From Apricaphanius iberus (lineage: Eukaryota > Chordata > Actinopteri > Cyprinodontiformes > Aphaniidae): a DNA stretch of 64,000 nt. Where the stretch lies: contig JAPXFQ010001346.1 in the NCBI GenBank assembly GCA_028564705.1, positions 40,076-104,075 of the forward strand, in the 5' to 3' direction. The position numbers were made by a program, and so were the translations under genes. Below, piece after piece: positions 1-9,075 of this stretch. The notes under the pieces were generated by a model. The model did not search any database. It had not been told where the DNA came from and saw nothing but the letters and a program-made list of their open reading frames with translations. Within the stretch, counting starts at the first letter, position 1; each line of letters opens with the position of its first letter.

Positions 1-2
1 CA

Positions 3-1190
3 GCCCTCATCCGACCCATCATTGGCTCGAATGTGATAGGACTCATTGTCGACCCTGAAATTAAACAATCTGTCACCAGCAAGCACCAGTTAATGCAGAA
101 TGTGATGGCAGCCTTCCCTGGTTTTGAGACAAACGGTGTCCAGGCCTGTGTGGAACAAATCAGCACTAACAAGGTATGTGAGTACACAGTTAAGACCACC
201 AGAGAGAGACTGAGTGTACCCAAGCACAGTTCTGTAAAAGTAGAATGCTGCGTACAGACACCCCCTTTCCAAAAAAACACCACTGTTATCTTTGAGCCAG
301 ATGTTAACCCACAGGGGCCTGAGGGCTTGAAATTCTGTGACACACTTGTGAAAGTGAGGAAAGGAGTAAAACCTTTTATTGTTATTGATGTACAGAATGA
401 CACAGATCATAATATTGTGCTGGCTGGAAAGACTCTTATAGGAGCAGTACAACCAATCCAAGCTGTCTACCCTGCTTGTGCCTTTCTGCAGCCCCGCCCG
501 GCATCCTCTGCAGCAGTTGGTGTGGTGGAGGTAAAAACAGATGAGAACTGTGATGTTTCGGACCACCCAGTCAACTTGAGTCACTTGCCGGATTCTGAAA
601 AGGAAATTGTAAAGAAAATGTTAAGAGATGAGTGTTTTTCCTTCTCCAAGTCAGAAAATTATATTGGGTGTATAGAAAAGTTACAGCTCTCCATTTCATT
701 AAAGGACACGGAGCCTGTTTCAAAAACCTACCTGTCTGTTCCCAAACACTTGAATAGGGAAATGAAGGATTATCTGCATGATCTCATTGCACAGGGCTGG
801 ATAAGGAAATCCAACTCACCCTATGGGTCCCTAGTCGTGTGCGTCAGAAAGAAATGTGGAGCATTACGCCTGTGTATTGATTATCGCGAGCTGAATAAAA
901 GATCCATCCCTGACCGCCAGCCGATCCCCAGAGTACAAGACATCATGGATGGCTTGGGAAGTAATTCCTGGTTTTCCCTCCTGGACCAAGGGAAGGCCTA
1001 CCATCAAGGGTTCATGGCTGAAGGTAGCAGGCACCTGACCGCTTTTGTGACACCTTGGGGACTGTATGAGTGGGTCAGGATCCCGTTTGGGTTGATGAAT
1101 GCCCCCTGCTGCTTTCCAGCGCTGCATGGAAGACTGTTTGGAAGGTTTGAGAGATGAGATATGTATCCCCTATCTGGACGACACCATTGT
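3..1190 (+). pseudogene. pol: gypsy pol: linker and reverse transcriptase, broken
   Basis: The frame is open from the window edge to a stop near 1157. The N-terminal 190 residues or so are the poorly conserved stretch before the polymerase. Reverse transcriptase signatures follow: LRLCIDYRELNKR, WFSLLDQGKAYHQG and PFGLMNAP. The catalytic YLDD (codons at 1171-1182) lies just past the stop in another frame, so at least one frameshift separates the fingers/palm from the active site. In the usual gypsy polymerase the palm segment is WFS.LDL..GYHQ; here it reads LLDQGKAYHQ. After the YLDD the remainder of the reverse transcriptase is missing. The protein would copy element RNA into DNA in virus-like particles; this copy cannot. 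Confidence 0.88.
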
Positions 1191-1202
1191 AACAGTCTGT
1201 GA

Positions 1203-1535
1203 GTGTGTGTGATGCATAGGCGATCACTTGCTTTTTTCCAGAGTCTGAAAAAAAATTACCATTTGCACTCTGGGAAACTGGAATTTTTGGCTTTGAAGTG
1301 GGCTGTCACAGAACGGTTCAGAGATTACCTGATTGGTTCAACTTGTACCATTTATATCGACAATAATCCACTTACCTATGTGTTATCAACAGCTAAGCTT
1401 AACGCTACAGGACACCGATGGGTGGCAGAACTGGCTGATTTCCATCTAACCCTCAAGTATCGCCCTGGAAAAGAAAATGTGGATGCTGACAGTCTCTCCA
1501 GGATGCCGGTCGACATTGAGAAAATGATGAGATAA
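1203..1535 (+). pseudogene. pol: gypsy pol: RNase H C-terminal part
   Basis: The frame carries the end of the gypsy RNase H domain: LHSGKLEFLALKWAVTERF, then YIDNNPLTYVL and KYRPGKENVDADSLSR, which are typical connection signatures before the integrase. The first half of RNase H and the end of the reverse transcriptase are absent: only about 20 bases separate the YLDD from this region, where several hundred would be expected. I infer an internal deletion of the element, not just point decay. Confidence 0.85.
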
Positions 1536-1543
1536 CAGAAGAA

Positions 1544-2997
1544 TTGTCATCTCCAGCAGTGCAAGCCACGGTACAGTCTGTGGAAGAACAGGACAGCATC
1601 ACATGGTGTTTACCCATGTCAGCTCAGTGTGTGGAGACAGAGGGCCCAAAACCCACACCTATTCCCCTTGATGAGCTCCGCCTTGCTCAAAAGGAAGACC
1701 AGCACATTGGACCAGTGATCACCTATTTGCAATCGTGTACAAAGCCCATGGGTCAGCAACTGAAATCTCTCAGCATGCAAACCAGACGGTTGCTCCGCGA
1801 GCGGGAGAAACTGACATTGGATGGTGATGGAATCTTGAGACGCAAGACAACAAACAAAATACAACTCATCCTCCCTGGAAAATATAAGGATATGGTGTTG
1901 ACAGCCCTTCATGATGAGATGGGACATCAGGGATTGGATAGAACAGCTTCACTGGTGAGGGAGAGATTTTTCTGGCCAAATATGTACAAGGATATTGAAA
2001 ATTAGATTTCATCACGCTGCTCCTGTATAAAATGCAAGAAGCCCAGCAGGGAGACCAGAGCATATCTCACCAGCATAGTCACAACTCAGCATTTTGAACT
2101 AGTTTCTGTTGCTTTCCTGCATGTGGGCAGGTGTTCTGGGGGCTAAGAATATATATTGATCATAATTGACCATTTCACAAGGTATGCACAAGCGTATGCA
2201 ACATCTAAATCAGGCAAGACAGTGGCTGACAAGTTCTTCAATGATTATGCCCTGAAATTCGGCTTCCCCTTAAGAATACATCATGACCAAGGTGGTGAGT
2301 TCGAAAACCAACAGTTTGCCCAGCTGTCAAAGAATTGTTGTGTTGCAGGCTCCAGAACAACACCATATCATCCTGAGGGAAATGGACAAGTTGAGCGTTT
2401 TAACAGAACACTCCTACAAATGCTGAAAACGCTCACAGAGAGAAAAATCCAATTGTAAAGAGTCATTTAAGAAGTTGATCTATGCATACAACTGTACTAG
2501 AAGTAATGTGACAGGGTTTTAGCCCTTCTACCTCCTGTTTGGGAGAGCACCCAGACTCCCTGTTGACATTTTGTTCCGAACAACAGCTTTACATGGACAG
2601 GTGGAAAAAGGGAATGCTGAATGCTTATGAGATTGTCAACAAGAATGCAAAGAAATCCACAGAGAGAGGGAAGCAAAATTATGACAAGAAGGCTAAAAGT
2701 TCTGTGCTGGAGGAGGGTGACCGTGTCCTGGTTCGAAATATGACTCCTCGGGGTGGAACAGGAAAGCTTCGTAGTCATTGGGAAGACTGCATCCACAAGG
2801 TTGTTCGCCAAGTAAACAAGGACCTCCCAATTTATGAAGTCGTACCTGAGCAAGGAAAGGTAAGGGACAGCAGATCCTACACCGTAACCTTCTGCTCCCA
2901 GCTGGCTCGATCCGGAAAAAAGAACAAAGGGAGAGAAAAAAAGGAAACCAGTGCACCAGAGTTTGAAAGTAGCAGTGATGATGATTATGACTGGTAA
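1544..2997 (+). pseudogene. pol: gypsy pol: integrase, in four broken pieces
   Basis: The H2C2 zinc-binding module is seen around 1905-2050 (HDEMGHQGLDRT, then a stop, then CIKCKKP). The DDE core lies at 2156-2458 with [11 protein letters not shown] (first Asp), HHDQGGEF (second Asp) and GQVERFNRT (Glu), the latter two being classic gypsy integrase motifs. A C-terminal part at 2539-2997 is rich in Lys and holds RVLVRNMTPRGGTGKL, the usual position of the element's C-terminal fold, and ends in an acidic tail. A stop near 2005, a gap to 2156 and another break near 2458 make it a pseudogene. The enzyme would insert the cDNA into the genome. Confidence 0.9.
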
Positions 2998-3020
2998 GGT
3001 TCTAGACAAAATCCTTTTAA

Positions 3021-3211
3021 GAACAGCATTCACTCATTCATTCATGCACAATTCATGGACTGTTTCCTGAACAGCGTTCACTCATTCATTCACACACAAT
3101 TCATGGACTGTTTCCTGAACAGCTTTCACTCATTCATTCGCACACAACTCATGGACTGTTTCCTGAACAGCTTTCACTCATTCATTCACACAATTCATGG
3201 ACTGAACAGCG
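3021..3211 (+). repeat. 48-bp tandem repeat in the gypsy 3' untranslated region
   Basis: Four consecutive units start with GAACAGC at 3021, 3069, 3117 and 3165. Each contains CACTCATTCATTC and ATTCATGGACTG. The first three are 48 bp with a few substitutions; the last is shortened. The array lies directly after the integrase stop codon. Confidence 0.9.
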
Positions 3212-3635
3212 TATAGTCACTCATGACGTGTTTCATAGGCTGCTTTGATGGTCAGGGTGCTTTGTGCCAGTATAGGCTGTGGAAATGTGCACTGTACAAT
3301 AGTACACGCACAAATATAATTTTGATCGTTGATTGTGATGTAAGATAGTTATACTGTATCTCAGAGTGTAAGAAAAAATAAAAAAATAAAAAATGGTGAA
3401 TACAGCCAGTAGGTTACACAATAGTGCAAACTTGGTTCAGGATTTGGTAGTGTGATGTAAGAGAAAATGCACTGCCCATTGTTATTGATGTAGGAAATTT
3501 TGTTTAATGAGTACTTAATTGTCAAGGGTGATTGAGAGTTTTGTTCATAGTAAATATTCCCTGTTGACGAACTTTACCCATAGCGAGCTAAATGTTCGGA
3601 TATAGATGTCGGGACGACATCTGTTTTCGTGGGGA

Positions 3636-3917
3636 TGTGTGTAGCAGACAAAAAAATATATAAAGGAATAATAGCCCAAGTAAAATGTTATGGATGTGTT
3701 GTGGTCTCTTTATCCGTACGGCATGTTTTTGTCTGAGAAGTACATATTATTTGTTTCTTTTTTTAATCTGGCAAGAATTTGTTGCACCATTTTCATGTGG
3801 AAGTCAGTAGGGGGCGCAGCGTACCCGTCAAGTCATTAAACATTTTGACTTGAGAGCTGAACGGTCGGTTGTTGTTCTTAATTTAAGCTGTTTTTCCCCC
3901 TATTCAGGGGTATAACA
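3636..3917 (+). repeat. probable 3' LTR of the gypsy element
   Basis: The segment starts TGTGTGTAGC after a purine-rich GGGGA and ends GGGTATAACA, giving the TG...CA ends of an LTR about 282 bp long, and holds a TATATAAAGG box at about 3656. The 5' LTR is outside the window, so the boundaries rest on termini and position only. Confidence 0.45.
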
Positions 3918-4564
3918 AAAGCAGCACGAGTTTGCCCCGTCACAGGAGCGTCATGTCGCAGCACTTTTCTAAATATACGCGGCAGTCTTATTTTCTATGC
4001 GCTACGCCTGTGAAACGAGTAAATTTCGACATTTTGGATAGGGGAAGACAGGAAGTAAGACGGCTCGGCATCTGGAAATTTTCAAAATAAAACAAAGGTG
4101 CTTCTTTCCGGTAGCTTTACTTTACTACCCCCCTTAGAAGTCAGTAGGTTGCGGGAGGGTCTACACTACCTCATATCGCCACTAACAGTATTCTTTTGCA
4201 CTTCGAGGGATTTTGTATATTCCCTGACATAACATAAACTTATTGGCGAATGTAACATGGACAGAACATAAAACACAGACCTTTTGGAGCCATGTTGTAC
4301 TCTTTTGCCTGCTTGTGGTTGCGTTTACTGACGAAACCACGTGTGATTTTGCTGAAATCGCATGATTTTGGGCTCTCTCTGTGACAGCTGTTTCCATGCT
4401 TCTACGTGCTGCCCCCCGTGGAAAGGGCCAAGCACCAGAAGACGAAAGTCAAACGTGCTGCTCCTGTAAAATGCTGCTGACACGTCCAGTGGAAAGCCCG
4501 GGTTAGTTTGGATGAAGATAGGGGTCGTGTTAACCACATATTTTCCGTATTTGACTGGGTTTTC
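3918..4564. other. unassigned sequence
   Basis: No convincing coding region, RNA gene or repeat family was recognised. The reading frames here are short and overlap antisense to one another. Confidence 0.5.
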
Positions 4565-5010
4565 TTTGGAACTGTGACAGAAAAATCTAAAGGTTGTCTG
4601 TCATTTTTACAGATTAGTATTTAAACCTCCCTGTGACCGAAGTAAATGCCCAGATTATTTTTCTTTTCAGTTCTATGCACCGAGTCCAGGTAAATAAATT
4701 CCATCCATTATTTATTCTGCTTCTCCATGAAGGGTTGTGGGGGGTGTGGTGCATATCTCCAGCGGTTACTGGGCGAGAGATGGCGTACACCCTGGAAAGG
4801 TCAACAGTCAATCCATCCCATTGCGCCCAGTTTGACACAATCCAAAGAGACCAATGTGTCCCAAATAAAGGTGTCATGCGGCACCTGCTGCTGCTTTACC
4901 TGCAGGCTTCCTCCAGTAGTTTATGGGTCAGGGAACGGCTTGTTCTGAGAGTCTTCAACTTCTAGTCGCTTCAATGGGAGAAATGTTTCCTCATGTTAAA
5001 GCATTTTATC
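4565..5010 (+). repeat. dispersed repeat, + arm of an inverted pair
   Basis: This stretch matches the reverse complement of 7225-7580. Shared blocks are GAGTCCAGGTAAATAAATTC, TTTATGGGTCAGG and GGGAGAAATGTTTCCTCATG. This arm has an extra block at about 4785-4917, which I take as a later insertion or as sequence lost from the other arm. Part of it (the ATCTCCAGCGGTTACTGGGCG region) resembles the common teleost repeat also seen at 21743. No coding function is claimed. Confidence 0.7.
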
Positions 5011-5333
5011 TGAAGTGATTAATGTAATTGAAGTCTCCAGTGCATGGCTTCTCCCTACAGATAAAAAGCTAAACCCCCATGAGAAGTAATTATTCTGCAA
5101 AAATCCAAAACCTTATGTCAATAACTTCTCCAGCAATCTGACTATTCGATTACAAAAAGAAAGGTGAGCATTTACGTTCCATCCTGTGCAGTAAGCACAG
5201 CATGGAACGGAATCAGGTATTCTTGTAATGACACCAAACATTTAATTTCATTTTTATGTGTAGCTCTCTGGTCAGGTTGTTTTGATTGAATAATACTTAA
5301 AACAAACTTAAAAATGAATAGATTATATTGAAC

Positions 5334-6027
5334 AAGTATTAAACCCCTTCTGGCAGGAGACTCCGCCAGACGTTCCCGACAGACCCTCGCAACACGTTTG
5401 GGCCTGCCAGGTCTGTCCGGCGTCCTCCCTCACCACCGGAGCCAACTCACCACCAGGTAGTGGTCGGTGGATAGCTCCGCCCCTCTCTTCACCCGAGCTG
5501 CGGCCTAGGGTGTCCTGGTGCCAAGTGCACACTTGAACACCCTTATGCCTGAACATGGTGTTCGTTATGGACAATCCATGACGAGCACAGAAGTCCAACA
5601 ACAAAACACCGCTCGGGTTCAGATCGGGGGAGCCATACCGCCCAACCAAGCCTCTCCAGGTCTCATTGTCATTGCCCACGTGAGCGTTGAAATCCCCCAG
5701 CAGAATGAGGGAGTCCCCAGAAGGAGCACTCTCCAGCACCCCCTTCAAGGACTCCAAGAAGGGTGGGTAATCTGAGCTACTGTACGGTGCATAAGCACAA
5801 ACAATAGTCAGAACCTGTCCCCCCACCCGTAGGCGGAGGGAGGCTACCCTCTCATTCACCGGGGTAAACCCCAACGTATAGGCGCCCAGCTGGGCTGGGC
5901 ATTCTTGTTCTCCTCCCGAGGAGCTGGCCCAAGTAGCTGGGGAGAGGGAGGTCTGGGTCTCTTTGCTTAGGCAAATCCGACCCCGGATAAGCGGAAGATG
6001 ATGGATGGATGGATGGAAGTATTAAAC
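5334..6027 (+). mobile_element. RTE-like LINE insertion with 5' inversion (twin priming), 11-bp TSD
   Basis: AAGTATTAAAC occurs perfectly at 5334-5344 and 6017-6027. Between them, about 5345-5880 is LINE endonuclease sequence on the minus strand, and about 5885-6016 is the 3' end of the same kind of LINE on the plus strand, ending CGGATAAGCGGAAG then an (ATGG)n tail. The two parts are therefore head-to-head, with the 5' segment inverted. This is the structure expected from twin priming of target-primed reverse transcription. The 3' segment matches the family at 12238-12757. Confidence 0.88.
5345..5874 (-). pseudogene. RTE-like LINE endonuclease fragment
   Basis: The frame resembles the apurinic/apyrimidinic-type endonuclease of fish LINEs often annotated as craniofacial development protein 2-like. 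Visible motifs are [24 protein letters not shown] (catalytic GDFNA) and [20 protein letters not shown]. The domain starts inside the motif series and ends after TLGRSS, so both ends are lost. It is a piece of the twin-primed insertion and is inverted relative to its 3' end. The intact enzyme nicks target DNA to prime reverse transcription. Confidence 0.85.
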
Positions 6028-7224
6028 ACAATGGATCTCAACCAGATTTTTTTAAACGCTACTTGTCAAAATGAGAGACAAAATAAATGTCTAGCACAAC
6101 CTCAGGATGAGGTGGGCGTCCCTTTGCTGGACGGTAATCAAGCGGACAGCCAAGGGATCCTCCCCAGAGGAACTGAATCTCTGGTAGATGGGGAGAGGGG
6201 AGCTTTAACAACAGCTGTTAAAGCTATTTAGTACGGCAACTATTTTTCAGACCCTTGTTTAAATGTACTTTTATGCATGCATGCTAAGGAAGGCGTTGGG
6301 GGATCAGAGACAGGTCATGCAGAGCAGCTTGTTTAGCAACAAACTTTTCACAGATTTTTTCCCAAACAAGCTGTAAATTCAGTTATGCTGTTGCATGTAA
6401 GTAATATTAGCTAAATGATAACAAGTTAATCCATGCCAAGATGTTGTTTTGAGCTAGTTAACAATATGTATGTTATTTGCTAGTCAAGCTTGCTCTCGCA
6501 TATTTGAAAGAAATATTTATTGCTCCAATGGAAAGTCAGAGTCAGGGAGAAGACACCGCCCAGAGCCCAGCAGCAGAGATGATGATGCAAGGTCTCTTTA
6601 CAGGTAAGGGGAGATTAGAACTGGCTGACAAAATGACCAATTGCTGGGAAAAAAACAGGTGTCAGGACAGGGCTTTCACCAATATTTCCGAATTACCCTC
6701 CAATATCTGTATTTTATTAGGTAAACCAGAACCGAAACAAGTGAAACTCGAAATATTTAAATATTGTCCAAACTCCATTTTTGTCTTGGTCAACCTAAAA
6801 TGTGAAACTAATATGTGATGTTGACTCATGACATGCAAAATGAGAAACATCAAGCCTTTATTTGTTACTTTGATCATTATGGCTTGCAGCTTATGAAAAC
6901 CCCAAATTCAATATCTCATAAACTTAGAATATACATGAAATAAACAAAGCAAGAATTTGCTTGCAGAGGATTTAACAAAGGGTACCTTTGCTCCATTTTA
7001 TGTTATTTACCATGTTTTATTAGTCTTGGCAACTATATTGCTTAGTTGTTTTTTTAATGCCGTTTATGTTTTCTGTTAATCAGCTACAATCACTTTTTTC
7101 ATGCTTTTACTTCCTCACTTTCCTTTTTTTCGTAATCTAAAAGTCGGATTGTTGCAGAGGTTGTTGTCCTTAAGGCTTTGGATTTTTTACCGCGGACACA
7201 GTAGGTAATCATAGCTGTTGATAG
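6028..7224. other. mostly unassigned sequence around candidate exon 1
   Basis: Apart from 6484-6603 I see no feature here. A short frame at about 6000-6230 is open but begins inside the (ATGG)n LINE tail and shows no family signature. Confidence 0.4.
6484..6603 (+). CDS. candidate exon 1 of an unidentified host gene
   Basis: An open 120-nt segment lies between a TTTGCTAG acceptor and a TTACAG/GTAAGG donor, entering and leaving in phase 1. The encoded stretch includes VKLALAYLKEIFIAP and EDTAQSPAAEMMMQGLF; the middle is rich in Ser, Gln and Ala. Alone it would be weak, but its phase fits the candidates at 8965-9075, 23877-24020, 24085-24384 and 26039-26178, so that one frame can be read through. 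It may not be the first exon. I do not recognise the protein. Confidence 0.4.
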
Positions 7225-7580
7225 GCAGAATGTGAACTTTGCTCCACTGGAGAATTAAGAATCCAATTATGTCACTTACTGCAGACAAAAAGTTTAACAT
7301 GAGGAAACATTTCTCCCATTGTAGCGACCATAAGTAGAAAACTCTCAGAACGAGCCGTTTCCTGACCCATAAACTACACCCGATAACCGCCGGGGAAATA
7401 TGCCAGATCCCCCGCAACCCTTCAAGGAGAAGCTGGATAAATACTGGATGGAATTTATTTACCTGGACTCCGTGCATGGAGTTTAAAAAAAATCTGTGCA
7501 TCACATAAAGCGGGCAGAAGGAGGTGCGAAAATTAATCTGTGAAAATGACGGACATCTGTCAAATTCTTCCGTCACCGCT
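7225..7580 (-). repeat. dispersed repeat, - arm of the inverted pair
   Basis: It is the reverse-complement relative of 4565-5010, with the same blocks in the same order but without the insert at 4785-4917. A more divergent partial relative lies at about 25128-25260. Confidence 0.7.
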
Positions 7581-7928
7581 GTCCCCCACTATAGCTGACA
7601 CTTTCCATATGGCCAGATTCATAGTGGTTATCTCCACATTTACTTCATGTTGGAGGAAGGATATTAACCTCGCTAAACTTTGCCATTTTTCTTCCTCCTC
7701 AATTGTAGTCTACATGTTTATGCACAAAACTGTAAGTTTTTCCGCTGTTTGAAAATTTTCGCTTTCTCTACATCAAAATTCTGTTTTTACAATTCACAGA
7801 CATTAAATGTTAAATCCATGGCAGGATTCAACTGGGATGAGAGGATAAGTTTTATTGCTCCATTGAATCTCATTCACTTTTTTGGACAGTATGGGACCCG
7901 TGGACCGGAAGTAGATGGATATGACTTA

Positions 7929-8467
7929 TGCTGCATTCCAGTTAACCTTTCCGAGTCGGAAAGTCGAAAATCTCGCAGTTGTCTCGCGTCATTTCACTGA
8001 GACATGCCCCCTAGGTCGGAATATACGAGCTCCAACTCGGAGCTCTGAGAGTAGACCGAGTAGAGGGGGGGCAAGTCGGAAACAAAGATGGCTGCACCCA
8101 TAGTTGAGATATATTTTCTTTGTATTTGCACTGTTGCTCATTTCAATGTCGTTTTTAAATGCTCTTACACACTTGACTACGTTTCTGCTTTAATCCGGTC
8201 ACCAATTTATACATTGCACAGCCTTGCTGTGTGTGCAATACAATGTACAGCTCTGTTTTCATACTGGTCTGCTGAAGATGCTATTCCGCTAACAACAATA
8301 GCAATAACTACCCCGCCCCTTGACAGCTGCTGCCCTCAAAGCCTCCATGTTCTTTCCGAATCAGAGAGTAGCGAGACAAACTGGAATGCTTAAAATCGGG
8401 AATGACGTCACGTTCTCGTGTACAACAACTTGGACGCCCGAGTTTCCTAGACAAATAGAATGCAGCA
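7929..8467. mobile_element. PIF/Harbinger-like MITE with TTA target duplication
   Basis: The element begins TGCTGCATTC and ends GAATGCAGCA, a perfect 10-bp terminal inverted repeat, and is flanked on both sides by TTA (7926-7928 and 8468-8470). A 3-bp TWA duplication is the hallmark of PIF/Harbinger insertion. Weaker inverted similarity continues inside both ends (CGAGTCGG-type sequence near the left end, CGCCCGAG near the right). At 539 bp with no transposase it is non-autonomous. Confidence 0.75.
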
Positions 8468-8964
8468 TTAGGCTACCCATAGACCTTTGAAAAATGTGTC
8501 CCCCTCACTTCAGAGATGATTGTTACACCCCTGCCTTCAGATATGAAAAAATTACGTAGGGTTTTGGGCGGACCGAGGGAGCTGTTTCTTTTGAGTTGTG
8601 ATCAGCGTATGTCCATATGAGTCAATTAGGGAACATAAAGTGCCACGTCTAAATAAGGCATTATTTGCCACAGAATTCCTTTATTCAACCAATGTTTTGT
8701 TTTTTATAGCTACTACTATTCCCCTTGGAGTTCGGGGCAACGTTTTAAGTGTTGCTTTAATCCATTTTGGTAGTGGATTTGAAATCTATTTCTGCCCACA
8801 AAAAGCGGATACTGTTGTAATGAATAATCCTTTATTGTCCCACGAGGGGAAATCATTTCAGTACAGCCCGATCAAAAGTAGACAGACAAACATCATCTTA
8901 ACACAGCCAGGTACAGGCATACTGTGGTATTGCAGCCTGTTTCAAGCAGCGCACCACATTTCAG

Positions 8965-9075
8965 ATATGAAAATACCTCAAAATATTCTACTAGATGGTC
9001 CTCCCTCTTTCAACCGGCTTCTGCTGCAAAGATTCCAGATTGAAATGTGTAGGCTCAACACGGGGCAGATGCCAG
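8965..9075 (+). CDS. candidate exon 2 of the unidentified host gene
   Basis: It is bounded by CACATTTCAG and GCCAG/GTAAAA, 111 nt, phase 1 on both sides. It encodes an amphipathic stretch including SFNRLLLQRFQIEMCRLNTG, with regular Leu/Phe spacing that suggests a helix. The open frame continues upstream, but the part before the acceptor overlaps a repeat-like tail (about 8820-8860), so I place the exon start at the acceptor. Family unknown. Confidence 0.45.

Larger units (their letters stand above)
1..3917 (+). mobile_element. Ty3/gypsy LTR retrotransposon, 5'-truncated by the window edge, decayed
   Basis: A run of pol-derived reading frames on + gives, in order, reverse transcriptase, RNase H, integrase zinc-binding, integrase core and integrase C-terminal regions, followed by a repeat-bearing 3' untranslated part and a probable LTR. 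This order is that of Ty3/gypsy pol. Frames change several times and part of the reverse transcriptase/RNase H region is missing, so the copy is not autonomous. Gag and the 5' LTR would lie left of the window. Confidence in the superfamily is high; I cannot name the clade. Confidence 0.9.

Noticed and set aside
90..584. 164-codon open frame on -
   Set aside because: It is antisense to the gypsy pol frame, which has clear motifs further along; no protein signature on this strand.
3021..3211. CRISPR-like array
   Set aside because: Units are directly adjacent without spacers and the DNA is a vertebrate retrotransposon UTR.
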